Source of the DNA: Vulcanimicrobiota bacterium
GTDB lineage: Bacteria; Vulcanimicrobiota; Vulcanimicrobiia; Vulcanimicrobiales; Vulcanimicrobiaceae
Length of the DNA: 64,000 nt
Reading direction: 5' to 3'
Assembly: GCA_027452165.1 (NCBI GenBank)
Contig: DAIDGX010000023.1
Location: 1 to 64,000 of the forward strand
In this document: positions 26,772-35,629 of the stretch, in pieces
How positions within the stretch are numbered: position 1 is the stretch's first letter
Layout: each line of letters opens with the position of its first letter
Notes under the pieces: model-generated
Told to the model about the DNA's origin: nothing
What the model saw: only the letters and a program-made list of their open reading frames with translations
Database searches by the model: none
Program-made: the position numbers and the translations under genes

Positions 26772-27167
26772 ATGAGCGCGAAACTCGACATTGGTCGCTC
26801 GTATAGCCTCCAGACGCGCGTCGAAGAATGGATGACCGCCGAAAAAGCGGGAAATCCGGGTGTTGACGTACTCTCCACTTCGATGCTCGTTCAACTGATC
26901 GAGAATGCGGCGATCGCATGTCTCGAACCGATGTTGGGCTCCGACGCGGTCTCACTTGGCACCCACGTCGATCTCGAACACCACAAGCCCGTTCCGGTCG
27001 GCTTCATCGTCCGCACCGAGGTGGAGATCGTCATGATCGACGGCCCTCGGGTCAGCTTTGCGGTTGCGGTCTTCGACGAGCAAGAGGCCGTCGCCGAAGG
27101 CACCCACGAGCGGTACGTCATCGACCGCGGCAAGTTTCTCGCCAAGCTCGAAGAGAAGCTCGCCTGA
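26772..27167 (+). CDS. FlK-like hot-dog-fold acyl-CoA thioesterase
   Basis: A 131-residue single hot-dog domain. The catalytic Thr-Glu-His triad of the fluoroacetyl-CoA thioesterase FlK (Thr42, Glu50, His76) is matched with identical spacing by T36 (VLSTSML), E44 (LIENAAIA) and H70 (DLEHHKPVP). The C-terminal ERYVIDRGKF is also typical of this family. The physiological substrate in organisms that never meet fluoroacetate is unknown, and hydrolysis of small acyl-CoAs is the general expectation. It is transcribed alone, divergent from the efflux pair. The ATG at 26772 is the first of the conserved frame. Confidence 0.85.
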   Translation: MSAKLDIGRSYSLQTRVEEWMTAEKAGNPGVDVLSTSMLVQLIENAAIACLEPMLGSDAVSLGTHVDLEHHKPVPVGFIVRTEVEIVMIDGPRVSFAVAVFDEQEAVAEGTHERYVIDRGKFLAKLEEKLA

Positions 27168-27365
27168 AGGTTCCGGGCAAGAAACCCGAAAACAGCTGGG
27201 GTCTTACTGCAGGGGGGGCAAACGGGCCCCCGAACAGATGGAACAAGATTGTCTTGGGGGGATTCGTGCCCTTTACGCCGAGAGGCGGGAGCACGGGTCC
27301 AACAGACGTTCGCGTCGCGGAAACCCAAAACAAGCTGAGGTCTCAATACTAACTAGGAGGATACA
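27168..27365 (+). promoter_or_regulatory. structured 5' leader of the stalk/barrel gene with duplicated motif
   Basis: This 198-base gap has several possible hairpins: CGGG/CCCG near 27174-27188, GGGGG/CCCCC near 27211-27231, and GTGC-CGCC-GAGA-GGCG-GCAC near 27269-27296 with a GNRA tetraloop. An imperfect direct repeat lies near each end. At 27181 it reads GAAACCCGAAAACAGCTGGG, and at 27320 GAAACCCAAAACAAGCTGAG, each followed by GTCT. It ends with a perfect Shine-Dalgarno AGGAGG at 27355-27360, 5 bases before the TTG start. No known riboswitch family was recognised. Whether the leader folds and regulates is inference. Confidence 0.4.
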
Positions 27366-28685
27366 TTGAAGCGACTGAGCACCGGAGTCCTCGCCGCGCT
27401 GTTCGCAGCCGGCCTTGGACTTAACGCGGTCGCAGCTCCGATCACCTCCGCGTCGCATGGAAACATTGGAACCAACGCGATCGCGCAGGCATCGGGCTCG
27501 ACCATGGCGGCTCCGCCGGCGAACTTCGGTTCCCCGCCGTCGGGGCAAGTCCCCATTCTCTTCAACGACCACCATGTCTATACCAAGCCCGACGTCCTGA
27601 AGAAGGGTCGTGTGTTGGCCGCGCTCGTGCGTGGCGGCACCGTTTTGATCCCGCTTCGTTCGATGTTCGAGCAAATGGGCGCGACCGTGTCGTATGACGC
27701 GGCCACGAAGACGGTGGACGTTAGCAAGCCCGGCGCCGACGTGAAGGTCACGGTCGGTAAGCCGGAAGTCGTCATCAACGGCGAATCGCGTCCGCTGGAC
27801 GTGCCGCCGATGATGTGGAAGGGCCACGTTCTGGTCCCGGTCCGCGTGATTTCGGAAGGCATGGGAGCCTACGTTGAGTGGGTCCCCGACAAGCAGGTCG
27901 TCGTTGTGCGCTACGTGCAGCCGACCCCGCCCCCGACGCCGGCCCCGGTCGAGACGGCAGCCCCGGTAACGACGCCGCCGCCGACGCCGACCCCGGCACC
28001 GGTTGCGACGCCGTACAAGGACGTGTTCGTTGCGGGCGACTACATCTTCTCACCGAAGGTGTACGACGAGTTCAACCCGGGCACGACCTCGAACAACAAC
28101 AGCGGCAACGGATTCTCGTATGGCATCCGTGGCGGCGCTGAGTTCAACCTCTTCAACCTCCCGTGGATGCTCGAAGGCGATTTCCGTCAGATCAACTACC
28201 CGCACAATTGCGCGGGCGCAGGCGATCCGGCGTGTAACGTCACGGTCATCGGCGGCGGCGGTTACGCGGCTGTTCCGCAGTTCACGGTCCGTCAGTACGA
28301 CTTCGACGCACGCTTTGGCCTCAAGGTTGCCAACCCGCGCATCTACGTCGGCGTCGGCTACATGTTCCGCGCGAACAACGCCGGTTATCCGAAGCTCTCG
28401 AACATCGGCTTCGGTGCCGAGAAGCTCCCGGACCTCGACCGTCCGTTCTCGGTCTTCGGTAGCGTGTGGTACTACGGTAACGTCAAGGGTTCGACCAGTG
28501 GCACGCCGTCGTATCAGCTCGCGTACAACATCCTGAAGACGCAGATCGGTGTGACGTACTCGTTCGACCACAGCCCGCTCTTCCTTGAAGCAGGCGTGGA
28601 CGGCGAATCGTACCGGAACAAGATCAATGCTCCGTCGGACGGCGCCAGCTTTGGCCCGTTCCTCGGCCTCGGTCTGAAGTTCTAA
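27366..28685 (+). CDS. copper-amine-oxidase-N-like stalk domain fused to an outer-membrane beta-barrel
   Basis: Probable abundant envelope protein, 439 residues from a TTG start with an ideal ribosome-binding site. A signal peptide (cleavage near residue 24, GLNAVAA) precedes a 'stalk' or Cu_amine_oxidN1-like domain (about 60-180; VLIPLRSMFEQMGATVSYD, then VVINGESRPLDVPPMMW and LVPVRVISEGMGAYVEWVP). A Pro/Thr-rich linker (about 185-215) follows. A C-terminal beta-barrel (about 217-439) has alternating aromatic strands and ends GLGLKF, with the terminal Phe that the Bam machinery recognises. The stalk domain is common as a surface or periplasmic module in Firmicutes and Armatimonadota-like lineages, often binding cell-wall polymers. 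A tether between wall and outer membrane is a plausible role. A strong terminator follows. Confidence 0.8.
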   Translation: MKRLSTGVLAALFAAGLGLNAVAAPITSASHGNIGTNAIAQASGSTMAAPPANFGSPPSGQVPILFNDHHVYTKPDVLKKGRVLAALVRGGTVLIPLRSMFEQMGATVSYDAATKTVDVSKPGADVKVTVGKPEVVINGESRPLDVPPMMWKGHVLVPVRVISEGMGAYVEWVPDKQVVVVRYVQPTPPPTPAPVETAAPVTTPPPTPTPAPVATPYKDVFVAGDYIFSPKVYDEFNPGTTSNNNSGNGFSYGIRGGAEFNLFNLPWMLEGDFRQINYPHNCAGAGDPACNVTVIGGGGYAAVPQFTVRQYDFDARFGLKVANPRIYVGVGYMFRANNAGYPKLSNIGFGAEKLPDLDRPFSVFGSVWYYGNVKGSTSGTPSYQLAYNILKTQIGVTYSFDHSPLFLEAGVDGESYRNKINAPSDGASFGPFLGLGLKF

Positions 28686-28702
28686 ACGCGACACGGTCGC
28701 AA

Positions 28703-28744
28703 AAAGAGAACGGCCCCGGGTTCGCCCGGGGCCGTTCTCTTTTG
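28703..28744. terminator. strong bidirectional Rho-independent terminator
   Basis: A perfect stem (AGAGAACGGCCCCGGG and its complement) with a TTCG loop is extended by A-run/T-run pairs to 19 base pairs. On the plus strand it ends in TTTTGTT after the stalk/barrel gene, and on the minus strand in a T-run, beyond the stop of the secreted protein at 28768. Confidence 0.95.
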
Positions 28745-28767
28745 TTATGCCGGAACGATACGCGCCG

Positions 28768-29409
28768 TCAGGGCGTGCTCGACGCCACAGGCGCCGGCGA
28801 GGGCGTCGGCTGCAGACACGGCGGCTCGATCACATCGATCGCCGGCTCTCCGGCCTTCGGCATCGGGGTTGCGGTGGGGACGGGTGCCGGGCACGCCTGT
28901 GCTTTGGCAAACCAATGCTCGGTGAACCCGCGGGCGAGATCGGCGCGCTCGATCTTTCCGAAGTAGGTCGTCGGGAAGCGCGTGACCAGGAGATGCATGT
29001 AGCGCCACGCTTTCTGCTGCGCACTCTGGGTGTAGATCTTCTGGTACATCTGCACCGCAAGGAAATACGAACGCGCAAGTTGCGGATCGCCGGGGTACCG
29101 CTTGGCCCAAGCATTCAGCGCTTCGTCGGCAAAATTCACGCGTGAGATGATACCCGAATTGGTCGTGTACGCACCTGCGCGAATCGCTTCATCGTGGAAC
29201 GTGTTGTTGATGCCAAGATAGCTCAGCTTCATGCGTCCGAAATACTCGTCGCCGGGAGCTGAGCGCGTGTAGTCCTCGCACTGCTCGCGCTGCCATTTGC
29301 TCGGCTTGGTCGCACATGGGTCCTTTGCATGGGGTGTCGCCGCGTGCGCGACGCCTGCAGCGGCTCCGGCTGCAAGCAACACGCACGACAAAACGAGGGA
29401 TCGTTTCAC
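28768..29409 (-). CDS. secreted hypothetical protein
   Basis: Not recognised. The 213 residues begin with a clear signal peptide (MKRSLVLSCVLLAAGAAAGV, then AHA). A helical, TPR/SEL1-like or YfiO-like region follows (about 60-160; FADEALNAWAKRYPGDPQLA, QMYQKIYTQSAQQKAWRYMH). A Pro/Thr/Ala-rich tail completes it. Four cysteines (about 32, 44, 172 and 196) could form disulfides after export. It has its own strand, converging on the stalk/barrel gene through the shared terminator. A role in envelope assembly is possible, and nothing more can be said. Confidence 0.6.
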   Translation of the reverse strand: MKRSLVLSCVLLAAGAAAGVAHAATPHAKDPCATKPSKWQREQCEDYTRSAPGDEYFGRMKLSYLGINNTFHDEAIRAGAYTTNSGIISRVNFADEALNAWAKRYPGDPQLARSYFLAVQMYQKIYTQSAQQKAWRYMHLLVTRFPTTYFGKIERADLARGFTEHWFAKAQACPAPVPTATPMPKAGEPAIDVIEPPCLQPTPSPAPVASSTP

Positions 29410-29528
29410 GGGGTTCTCCTAAAATGGGGAGGCGTGAGGGTTCACGCACCTATTCGCTTTGCGCGGTTTTGTCCCGTTCGTCCCCTCCGGCAAGGCTCCG
29501 AACGTACGCGACGTAGAACGTCGCACCC

Positions 29529-30815
29529 ATGACCCGCCGCCTCCGCATCGCCGCGCTGCAATTACGCGCGCACGACCGTGACGCGTTTGCACGGCAGAGC
29601 GAACGCTTGCTTGCGCACATCGACGACGCCGCTTGCGGCCGCGATCTGCTCGTCCTGCCCGAAGCCACGTTTCCCGCGTACGTACTCGGCGACGACCGCA
29701 TCGACGACGGCGCGGTGGCGCGCGCGCTCGAAGCATTGCGTCGCATCGCGCGGGAACGTTCGTGCGCGATCGTTGCGGGCGCGGCGACGCGTCACGAGGG
29801 CCGGCTCTACAATAGCGCCGTCGTCATCGACCGCGACGGCACCCTTGCCGGCACGGCGGAGAAGTTCTTTCTCTGGCACTTCGACCGTAAGTGGTTTCAT
29901 CCGGGAACCGAGATCGCACCGGTGCGCACCTCGCTTGGAATGCTCGGCGTGCTCGTGTGCGCGGACGGACGCATGCCCGAGATCGCGCGGGAACTCGTGG
30001 ATCGGGGCGCTGAGTTGCTCGTCATGCCGACGGCCTGGGTAACCTCCGGTCGCGACCCGCAGCATCTCGAGAACGCGCAGGCCGATCTGCTCGCACGCGT
30101 GCGGGCCCTCGAAAACGGCGTGCCGTTCGTCGCAGCTAATAAGTGCGGGGTCGAACGCGCAATGGTCGCGTATTGCGGCAAGTCGCAAATCGTCGATCGC
30201 GACGGTAGCGTCCTTGCGTGCGCGGAGGACCGGGCAGAGGAGCTCGTGACCGCGATCGTCACCGTGGGGACGCCGCCGCGTACGCGCATCGCGCTGCCCG
30301 AGCCCCCGGCACCCGCCGCCGGCCCGCGCCACCTGCGTCTCGCGCTCTGCGCCGGCCCGCAGCCGGAGGACATCAACGAGCGCCTGAGCCTGCTCGACGC
30401 CGATGCCGCGCTCGACCCGACCGCAGCAAGCGCCGAACGCCTCGCCGCGCGACTGCCGTTCGCGCGCATCGCCGCGACGGACGCGCTCGATCCGGCGTTC
30501 CTTGCCGCCTATCGGCGCGCAGGTTACTGCGTCGTCGCGCTCGAGACACCCGAGCCGTTTGCGTGGCTCGAACCGGTCGCGCGCGCACGGGCGCTCGAGC
30601 TGCGCATCTACGTCCTCGTCTTCGACGGATCGCGCGCATACGCGATCGACCCCGACGGGACGATCGTCGCGGGAACCTTCGACGAGTTTCGCATCGCGAG
30701 CGCCGCGCTCGATCTCGCGCGCACCGAAGCGACGGCGGTCGCGCCCGGAACCGACGTTCTCGACGGCTTGCAACGCGTACACGCCGCCATCGTACCCGCG
30801 AGCAGAGCACGGTGA
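29529..30815 (+). CDS. carbon-nitrogen hydrolase with a degenerate second nitrilase-like domain
   Basis: The N-terminal domain (about 1-250) is a complete nitrilase-superfamily amidase with the Glu-Lys-Cys triad: E45 (LPEATFPAY), K112 (TAEKFFLWHFDRKWFHPG) and C144 (VLVCADGRMPE). The remaining about 170 residues resemble the later part of another nitrilase domain (ARALELRIYVLVFDGSRAYA, IDPDGTIVAGTF, SAALDLARTEATAVAPGTD) but lack any triad residue. Total length of 428 residues compares with 260-330 for one-domain members. The inactive second domain may replace the partner subunit in the usual dimer. The substrate is unknown; the GTGA overlap couples it to the secreted propeller downstream. Confidence 0.82.
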   Translation: MTRRLRIAALQLRAHDRDAFARQSERLLAHIDDAACGRDLLVLPEATFPAYVLGDDRIDDGAVARALEALRRIARERSCAIVAGAATRHEGRLYNSAVVIDRDGTLAGTAEKFFLWHFDRKWFHPGTEIAPVRTSLGMLGVLVCADGRMPEIARELVDRGAELLVMPTAWVTSGRDPQHLENAQADLLARVRALENGVPFVAANKCGVERAMVAYCGKSQIVDRDGSVLACAEDRAEELVTAIVTVGTPPRTRIALPEPPAPAAGPRHLRLALCAGPQPEDINERLSLLDADAALDPTAASAERLAARLPFARIAATDALDPAFLAAYRRAGYCVVALETPEPFAWLEPVARARALELRIYVLVFDGSRAYAIDPDGTIVAGTFDEFRIASAALDLARTEATAVAPGTDVLDGLQRVHAAIVPASRAR

Positions 30816-32065
30816 ACGCGCAACGTATCGCCGCCCTCGTGGTCGCCGTCGTCGCCATGGCCGGCGCGGCGCCGCAATCACCGCATCCGCCGCGCGCGGT
30901 TGGACGCTTCGCCGCCGCCCCGCTTGCGTATCTTCCCGGCAGCAGCATCCCGCTCGACGTCGAGGGCCTGACGCCGCCGTACCACGTCACCCTCACGGGC
31001 CCGGGCAGCGTGGACGCGAGCGCCTACCATGTGCCGCAATCGCCGCATGCGCGTAGCGCCCTGCTCGTCGCCGCAAACGCAGTTGGGCTCGCCGCGCGGC
31101 GCATCGCGATCGCGCAGCCGCCCGCCGCAAACCATTCGTTCATCGCGGTCGCAAGTTACGACGACGGCATCGTGATTCACGACGCGCGCGCGGGATTCGC
31201 GCAACGATCCGTCCTTGGAATCGGCGGTCCGCCGAGCGACGTCGCGATCGGTCCTCACGGCCTCCTCGCGGCCGGCAATACCGACGGTACCACGCTCACC
31301 GCCGTCAGGCTGAACCCGTGGAACGCGCATACCTATCCGGGCATCGCGGAAACCGACGAACTCGCGATCGACGACACGACCGGCGCGATCTACGCGACCG
31401 ATCGCGATCTGGACGGCGCCGGAGCGCTCACACGCATCGACCCCGACGGCGCGATCACGACGCGGGTGCTCGGGCTCACCGCTGAAGGCATCGCGATCGA
31501 CGCGCGCCGTCGCCGTATCTACGTTGCAAACGTCAACGACGGCACGATCTCGATCGTAAATGCCGACAGTATGGTCGAGGAGCGTCGCTTCAAAGCCGTC
31601 GCTCGCGTCTTCTCGCTCGCGCTTTCACCGCACGGCACGCGGCTCTACGCCGTCTCGAATCAAAGCCTCACCTCGCCGTTCGCCTCCGCCGGCGGCGTCG
31701 TCGCCTTCGACGTCGCGGGCGCCGTGCCGCGTCGCGTCGCCCGCAGTGCCCGGCTCACGTTTCCCGTCGGCATCGCCCTCGACGCCACGCACGCTCGCCT
31801 CTTCGTGACCGACGAACATGACAACGACATCTACGTCCTCGACGCACGCACGCTGCGCGCGGTACACGCGCCGCTATCGACCTGCCGCACGCCGTGGAAA
31901 CCGGCCATCGACCGCTCGCGTCTCTACATCCCGTGCGCGCGCGCAAACCGCGTGGACGTCTTCTCCACGCGTACGCTACGACGCGTGGCGGGCGCTCCGT
32001 TCGCCACGGGCGGTTATCCGCTCGCCGTCGCCGTGTGGCACCCGCCCGCGCGTTTCGCACGTTGA
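30812..32065 (+). CDS. secreted YVTN-type beta-propeller protein
   Basis: A 417-residue exported protein: GTG start overlapping the previous stop, signal peptide MNAQRIAALVVAVVAMAGA, a short Ig-like N-terminal part (to about residue 105), then repeated 40-45-residue blades. Typical blades read RRRIYVANVNDGTISIVNAD, LFVTDEHDNDIYVLDARTL and LYIPCARANRVDVFSTRTLR, the YVTN/NHL pattern. Such propellers bind proteins or polysaccharides outside the cell and rarely catalyse. No catalytic motif is visible. The phosphodiester glycosidase gene begins 7 bases later. Confidence 0.8.
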   Translation: MNAQRIAALVVAVVAMAGAAPQSPHPPRAVGRFAAAPLAYLPGSSIPLDVEGLTPPYHVTLTGPGSVDASAYHVPQSPHARSALLVAANAVGLAARRIAIAQPPAANHSFIAVASYDDGIVIHDARAGFAQRSVLGIGGPPSDVAIGPHGLLAAGNTDGTTLTAVRLNPWNAHTYPGIAETDELAIDDTTGAIYATDRDLDGAGALTRIDPDGAITTRVLGLTAEGIAIDARRRRIYVANVNDGTISIVNADSMVEERRFKAVARVFSLALSPHGTRLYAVSNQSLTSPFASAGGVVAFDVAGAVPRRVARSARLTFPVGIALDATHARLFVTDEHDNDIYVLDARTLRAVHAPLSTCRTPWKPAIDRSRLYIPCARANRVDVFSTRTLRRVAGAPFATGGYPLAVAVWHPPARFAR

Positions 32066-32072
32066 GGGCTCC

Positions 32073-34154
32073 ATGAACCTCGCCGCGCTGGTGCTCGCGG
32101 TGCTGCCGGTGCAGATCGCGCCGGCCGCGCCGTTTCCGCACATCCTCGCCGACGCGCCGACCCTCTCGACCGTTGCGCCGGGCATCGCGTACGGTGAATA
32201 CGACCTCGTTACCGACGCCGGGCCGATCGTCGTCCACGTCGTTTCGGTGGCGCCGCATCGACCCGACATCAGCATAAACACGGTCCTTTCGCACGACACG
32301 CTCACCTCGCCCGGCGAACGCGTGAGCACGATGGCCTCGAGCACCGGCGCAGTCGCCGGCATCAACGGCGACTACTTCGACATCGGCAACACCGATCAAC
32401 CAACGAACGTCCTCGTGAGCGGCGGCGTGCTCGAACGCTCGCCGCGCAAACGCGCCGCGCTCGTCATCGAACGCGACGGAACGCCGCAGATTACCGAACT
32501 CACCTTTACGGGGCAGCTTACGCTCGCAAACGGCAACGCGGTCGCGATCGACGGATTGAACGTCATACCGCCGCCCGGCGACGGTCTCTCGCTCCTCACC
32601 CCGTCGTTCGGCCCGGTGCCGCCGCGCAACAACCTCACGCTCGTCGCCATCCAGCCGACCTCGGGAACGCCCCCCTTCGCCACCTATCGGGTCACCGGCA
32701 TCCTCGACAATACCATCGAGCAACCGCCCGGGTACTACGTCGCCATCGGCTTGAACGCATACGACAGCACGGGCGTTCCGAACCCCGGCGACGCGCTGAC
32801 GGCACGCGGGGATCTGGCTCCGATCGGCCTTGCCGACATCGCGGCCGCGGTCGGTGGCGGCCCGCTCATCCTGGATTCCGGCACCTACGTCCACGACCCG
32901 GACGGCCCGAACGGGCCCGGCTACGACGGGCGCATCCCGACGAGCGGCGCGGGGATTACCGCCGACGGCACGTTACTACTCTTCGAAGTGGACGGCCGGC
33001 AACCCGACTACTCGGTCGGGGTGACACGTCCGGAGCTCGCCGCGTTGATGAGCGCCTTCGGCGCCGTGCGGGGGATGGCGTTCGACGGTGGCGGCTCCTC
33101 GACGCTCGCGGTACGCGCGCTCGGCAGCCCCGAAGCCACCCTCGCCAACGTTCCCTCCGACGGCACCGAGCGTCGCGTCGCTGACGGACTCTTCGTGTAC
33201 TCCGAGGCCCCGGTCGGGGCTGCGTCACGCATCGTTGCTGAACCGAGCGCGGTACGAGCATTCGTCGGCGCAAGCGTTCCCCTCGCGCTCAGCGCGATCG
33301 ATGCGGCCGAGCACGTGCTCACTCCCGCCTCGTTCGCGCCGCGCCTGCGCGTCGAACCCGCCTCCCTTGGACGCATCGTCGATGGCGCGTTCGTCGCGCT
33401 AGCGCCGGGCACCGGACGCATCCTACTGCGCAGCGGTACGCTGCGCGGCAGCATTCCGGTGGAGGTAAGCGACGACCCCGCACGCCTGTTGATTCTGCCC
33501 GCCACGCCGAACGTCGCGGAGCACGCGCGCCTGCAACTAACCGCCCGCGCCTACGATGCGCAGGGTTATGCGCTCGCGCTCCCGGCGACGCTTCCGTGGC
33601 GCGCGCAGCACGGGACCATCGCGAGCGACGGCGAGTTGGACGCGGGCACCCACGATATGCTCGTCTCGCTGCTGCTCGGCGACCATCTCGCCGACGTTCG
33701 CGTCACCGTCGGTTCGCACGATGTTGCGCTGCCGTTTTCCGCGCACCCGCGCTTTCTCACGGTTCCGCGCGGCGGTGACGGCCTCGTCACCACCATTGCC
33801 GGTTGCGATGGATGCGTCGCGCTGCGGTACGCGCTTGGGCCAACGGAGCGTGCCGCGTACGCGCTCGCCGAAGTGCCGCTTCCGCTCGGCACCGTGGCGA
33901 TCGCATTCGACCTCCAAGACGACAGCAGCGGCGCGCACGTAAAAATCGCTTTACGCAACGCGCAGAATCAGGCGCTCTATCTCCCGGCCGTCACGCTCGA
34001 TCGGCCCGGCTGGCGCCACGTGATCGTGCGCCTTCCGAGCGCCTTCGTACAACCCGCACGGCTGACCGCGATCTACGCGATCGGGCCACCCGACGACGCG
34101 AGCGGGACGATCGCGATCCGCAACGTGCGGGCGATCGTCGCAGGTTCGCCCTAG
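32073..34154 (+). CDS. secreted phosphodiester glycosidase (NAGPA domain) with C-terminal beta domains
   Basis: A 693-residue exported protein. A short signal (MNLAALVLAVLPVQIAPAA) precedes the NAGPA/DUF2233 domain (about 45-375), seen in AGINGDYFDIGNTDQPTNVL, AAVGGGPLILDSG, LLLFEVDGRQPDYSVG and MAFDGGGSSTLAV. Its human relative uncovers mannose-6-phosphate tags. Bacterial members act on exopolysaccharide or wall-phosphate diesters. The last 300 residues form Ig-like or carbohydrate-binding-like beta domains. It lies between the propeller and tldD on one strand. It may belong to one envelope-polymer module with the propeller, but the glycan target is unknown. Confidence 0.85.
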   Translation: MNLAALVLAVLPVQIAPAAPFPHILADAPTLSTVAPGIAYGEYDLVTDAGPIVVHVVSVAPHRPDISINTVLSHDTLTSPGERVSTMASSTGAVAGINGDYFDIGNTDQPTNVLVSGGVLERSPRKRAALVIERDGTPQITELTFTGQLTLANGNAVAIDGLNVIPPPGDGLSLLTPSFGPVPPRNNLTLVAIQPTSGTPPFATYRVTGILDNTIEQPPGYYVAIGLNAYDSTGVPNPGDALTARGDLAPIGLADIAAAVGGGPLILDSGTYVHDPDGPNGPGYDGRIPTSGAGITADGTLLLFEVDGRQPDYSVGVTRPELAALMSAFGAVRGMAFDGGGSSTLAVRALGSPEATLANVPSDGTERRVADGLFVYSEAPVGAASRIVAEPSAVRAFVGASVPLALSAIDAAEHVLTPASFAPRLRVEPASLGRIVDGAFVALAPGTGRILLRSGTLRGSIPVEVSDDPARLLILPATPNVAEHARLQLTARAYDAQGYALALPATLPWRAQHGTIASDGELDAGTHDMLVSLLLGDHLADVRVTVGSHDVALPFSAHPRFLTVPRGGDGLVTTIAGCDGCVALRYALGPTERAAYALAEVPLPLGTVAIAFDLQDDSSGAHVKIALRNAQNQALYLPAVTLDRPGWRHVIVRLPSAFVQPARLTAIYAIGPPDDASGTIAIRNVRAIVAGSP

Positions 34155-34177
34155 GGCCGCGCGCAAAGGGCGCTTCA

Positions 34178-35629
34178 ATGGAGTTCGAAGAACTCGCCGG
34201 ACGCGCTCTCGACACGTCGATCGCGCGCGGCGCAACGTATGCGGACGTCCGTTTTGAACGCGGACGCACCGAACGCATCGAAGTACGCAACGGCATCGTC
34301 GCGACGCTTGCCGATAGCGAAAGCGCGGGTTACGGCATCCGCGCGCTCGTTGACGGGGCGTGGGGCTTTGCCGCAAGCGATGACGTGAGCAACGCCGGGA
34401 TCGACGCGGCGGCGGCACGCGCCGTTACGATCGCGCGCGCGAGCGCTGCCGTGGCACGGCGACCGTTCGGTGCGCCGCCCGAGCGCGCCTACGTCGATCG
34501 TTTCATCACCGCAATCGCACGCGATCCCGCCGTCGTCCCGCTCGGCGAGCGCGTCGCGCTCCTGCTCGAGGCAGAGAAGCTCGCACGTTCCACTCCGAAA
34601 GTAGCGGTGGCGCGCGCGTGGATCGATCTTTGGCGCACCGACAAGTTCTTCTTCAGCACGATCGGATCGCGTATCGAACAGCGTATCATGCAGAGCGGCA
34701 GCGGCGTGCAGGCAATGGCGGTCGGCAACGGCGACGTGCAGACGCGCACCTATCCGGGCGACGTCGGGCTCTACCAATCGGGTGGATGGGAGATCGTGGA
34801 GAGCGCACGGCTACGCGAAAACGCCGCGCGCATAGGCGAGGAGGCGACCGCGCTCCTCACCGCGCCACAATGTCCGAGCGGTACGTTCGACGTGATCCTC
34901 GGTAGCTCGCAGGTATCGCTTCAGATTCACGAATCGTGCGGACATCCCGCCGAACTCGATCGCGTGCTTGGGTGGGAGGCCAACTTCTCCGGCACAAGTT
35001 TTCTCGAACTCGATCAACTCGACCGGCTCGTGTACGGCTCACCGATCGTGACGATCGCGATCGACAACACGATGCCCTTCGGCATGGCAACCTGCGGTTA
35101 CGACGACGAAGGCACGCAATCGGGCACCTCCGATATTGTGCGCGACGGCATTTTGCGCGGGTACGAGATGAGCAACGACACCGCGCGCAGCATCGGCCGC
35201 GAGAGCAACGGTTGCGTACGCGCACAGAGCTGGGAGTACGTGCCGATGATCCGCATGTGCAACCTCACGCTTCTGCCGGGGACAACGCCCTTCGAGCATC
35301 TCTTCGACGACGTGCGCGACGGCATCTACATGGAGAGCAACCGCTCGTGGTCGATCGACGATCGCCGTTTGAACTTCCAGTTTGGGTGCGAGATCGGGTG
35401 GGAGATCAAAAACGGCAAACGTGGACGCCTCGTCAAAAACCCCACGTACGCCGGCATGACGCCGGCGTTTTGGAATGCGTGCGATGCAATCGCGGACGAA
35501 CGTTCGTGGTTCGCGTGGGGAACGCCGAACTGCGGGAAGGGCGAACCGATGCAGACGGGACGCACCACGCAGGCAGCGGCACCCGCACGCTTCCGAGGCG
35601 TGACGGTCGGGGTTGGCTACGATGACTAG
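34178..35629 (+). CDS. tldD: metalloprotease TldD subunit
   Basis: Active zinc-bearing subunit of the TldD/TldE heterodimer, which degrades unfolded peptides and matures some ribosomally made peptides (for example microcin B17) in Escherichia coli. The 483 residues include the HExxxH site in LQIHESCGHPAELDRVLG, and the C-terminal cysteine region WGTPNCGKGEPMQTGRTTQA. The N-terminal half (SESAGYGIRALVDGAWGFA) is the shared PmbA/TldD domain. The tldE start lies inside the last codons of this gene. No ribosomal-peptide precursor gene was recognised close by. Confidence 0.93.
   Translation: MEFEELAGRALDTSIARGATYADVRFERGRTERIEVRNGIVATLADSESAGYGIRALVDGAWGFAASDDVSNAGIDAAAARAVTIARASAAVARRPFGAPPERAYVDRFITAIARDPAVVPLGERVALLLEAEKLARSTPKVAVARAWIDLWRTDKFFFSTIGSRIEQRIMQSGSGVQAMAVGNGDVQTRTYPGDVGLYQSGGWEIVESARLRENAARIGEEATALLTAPQCPSGTFDVILGSSQVSLQIHESCGHPAELDRVLGWEANFSGTSFLELDQLDRLVYGSPIVTIAIDNTMPFGMATCGYDDEGTQSGTSDIVRDGILRGYEMSNDTARSIGRESNGCVRAQSWEYVPMIRMCNLTLLPGTTPFEHLFDDVRDGIYMESNRSWSIDDRRLNFQFGCEIGWEIKNGKRGRLVKNPTYAGMTPAFWNACDAIADERSWFAWGTPNCGKGEPMQTGRTTQAAAPARFRGVTVGVGYDD

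Noticed and set aside
27168-27365. c-di-GMP (GEMM) riboswitch because of GGCAAAC and a GNRA hairpin
   Set aside because: The conserved receptor segments and their order (including GGACGCAAAGCC) are absent; only short chance matches are present.
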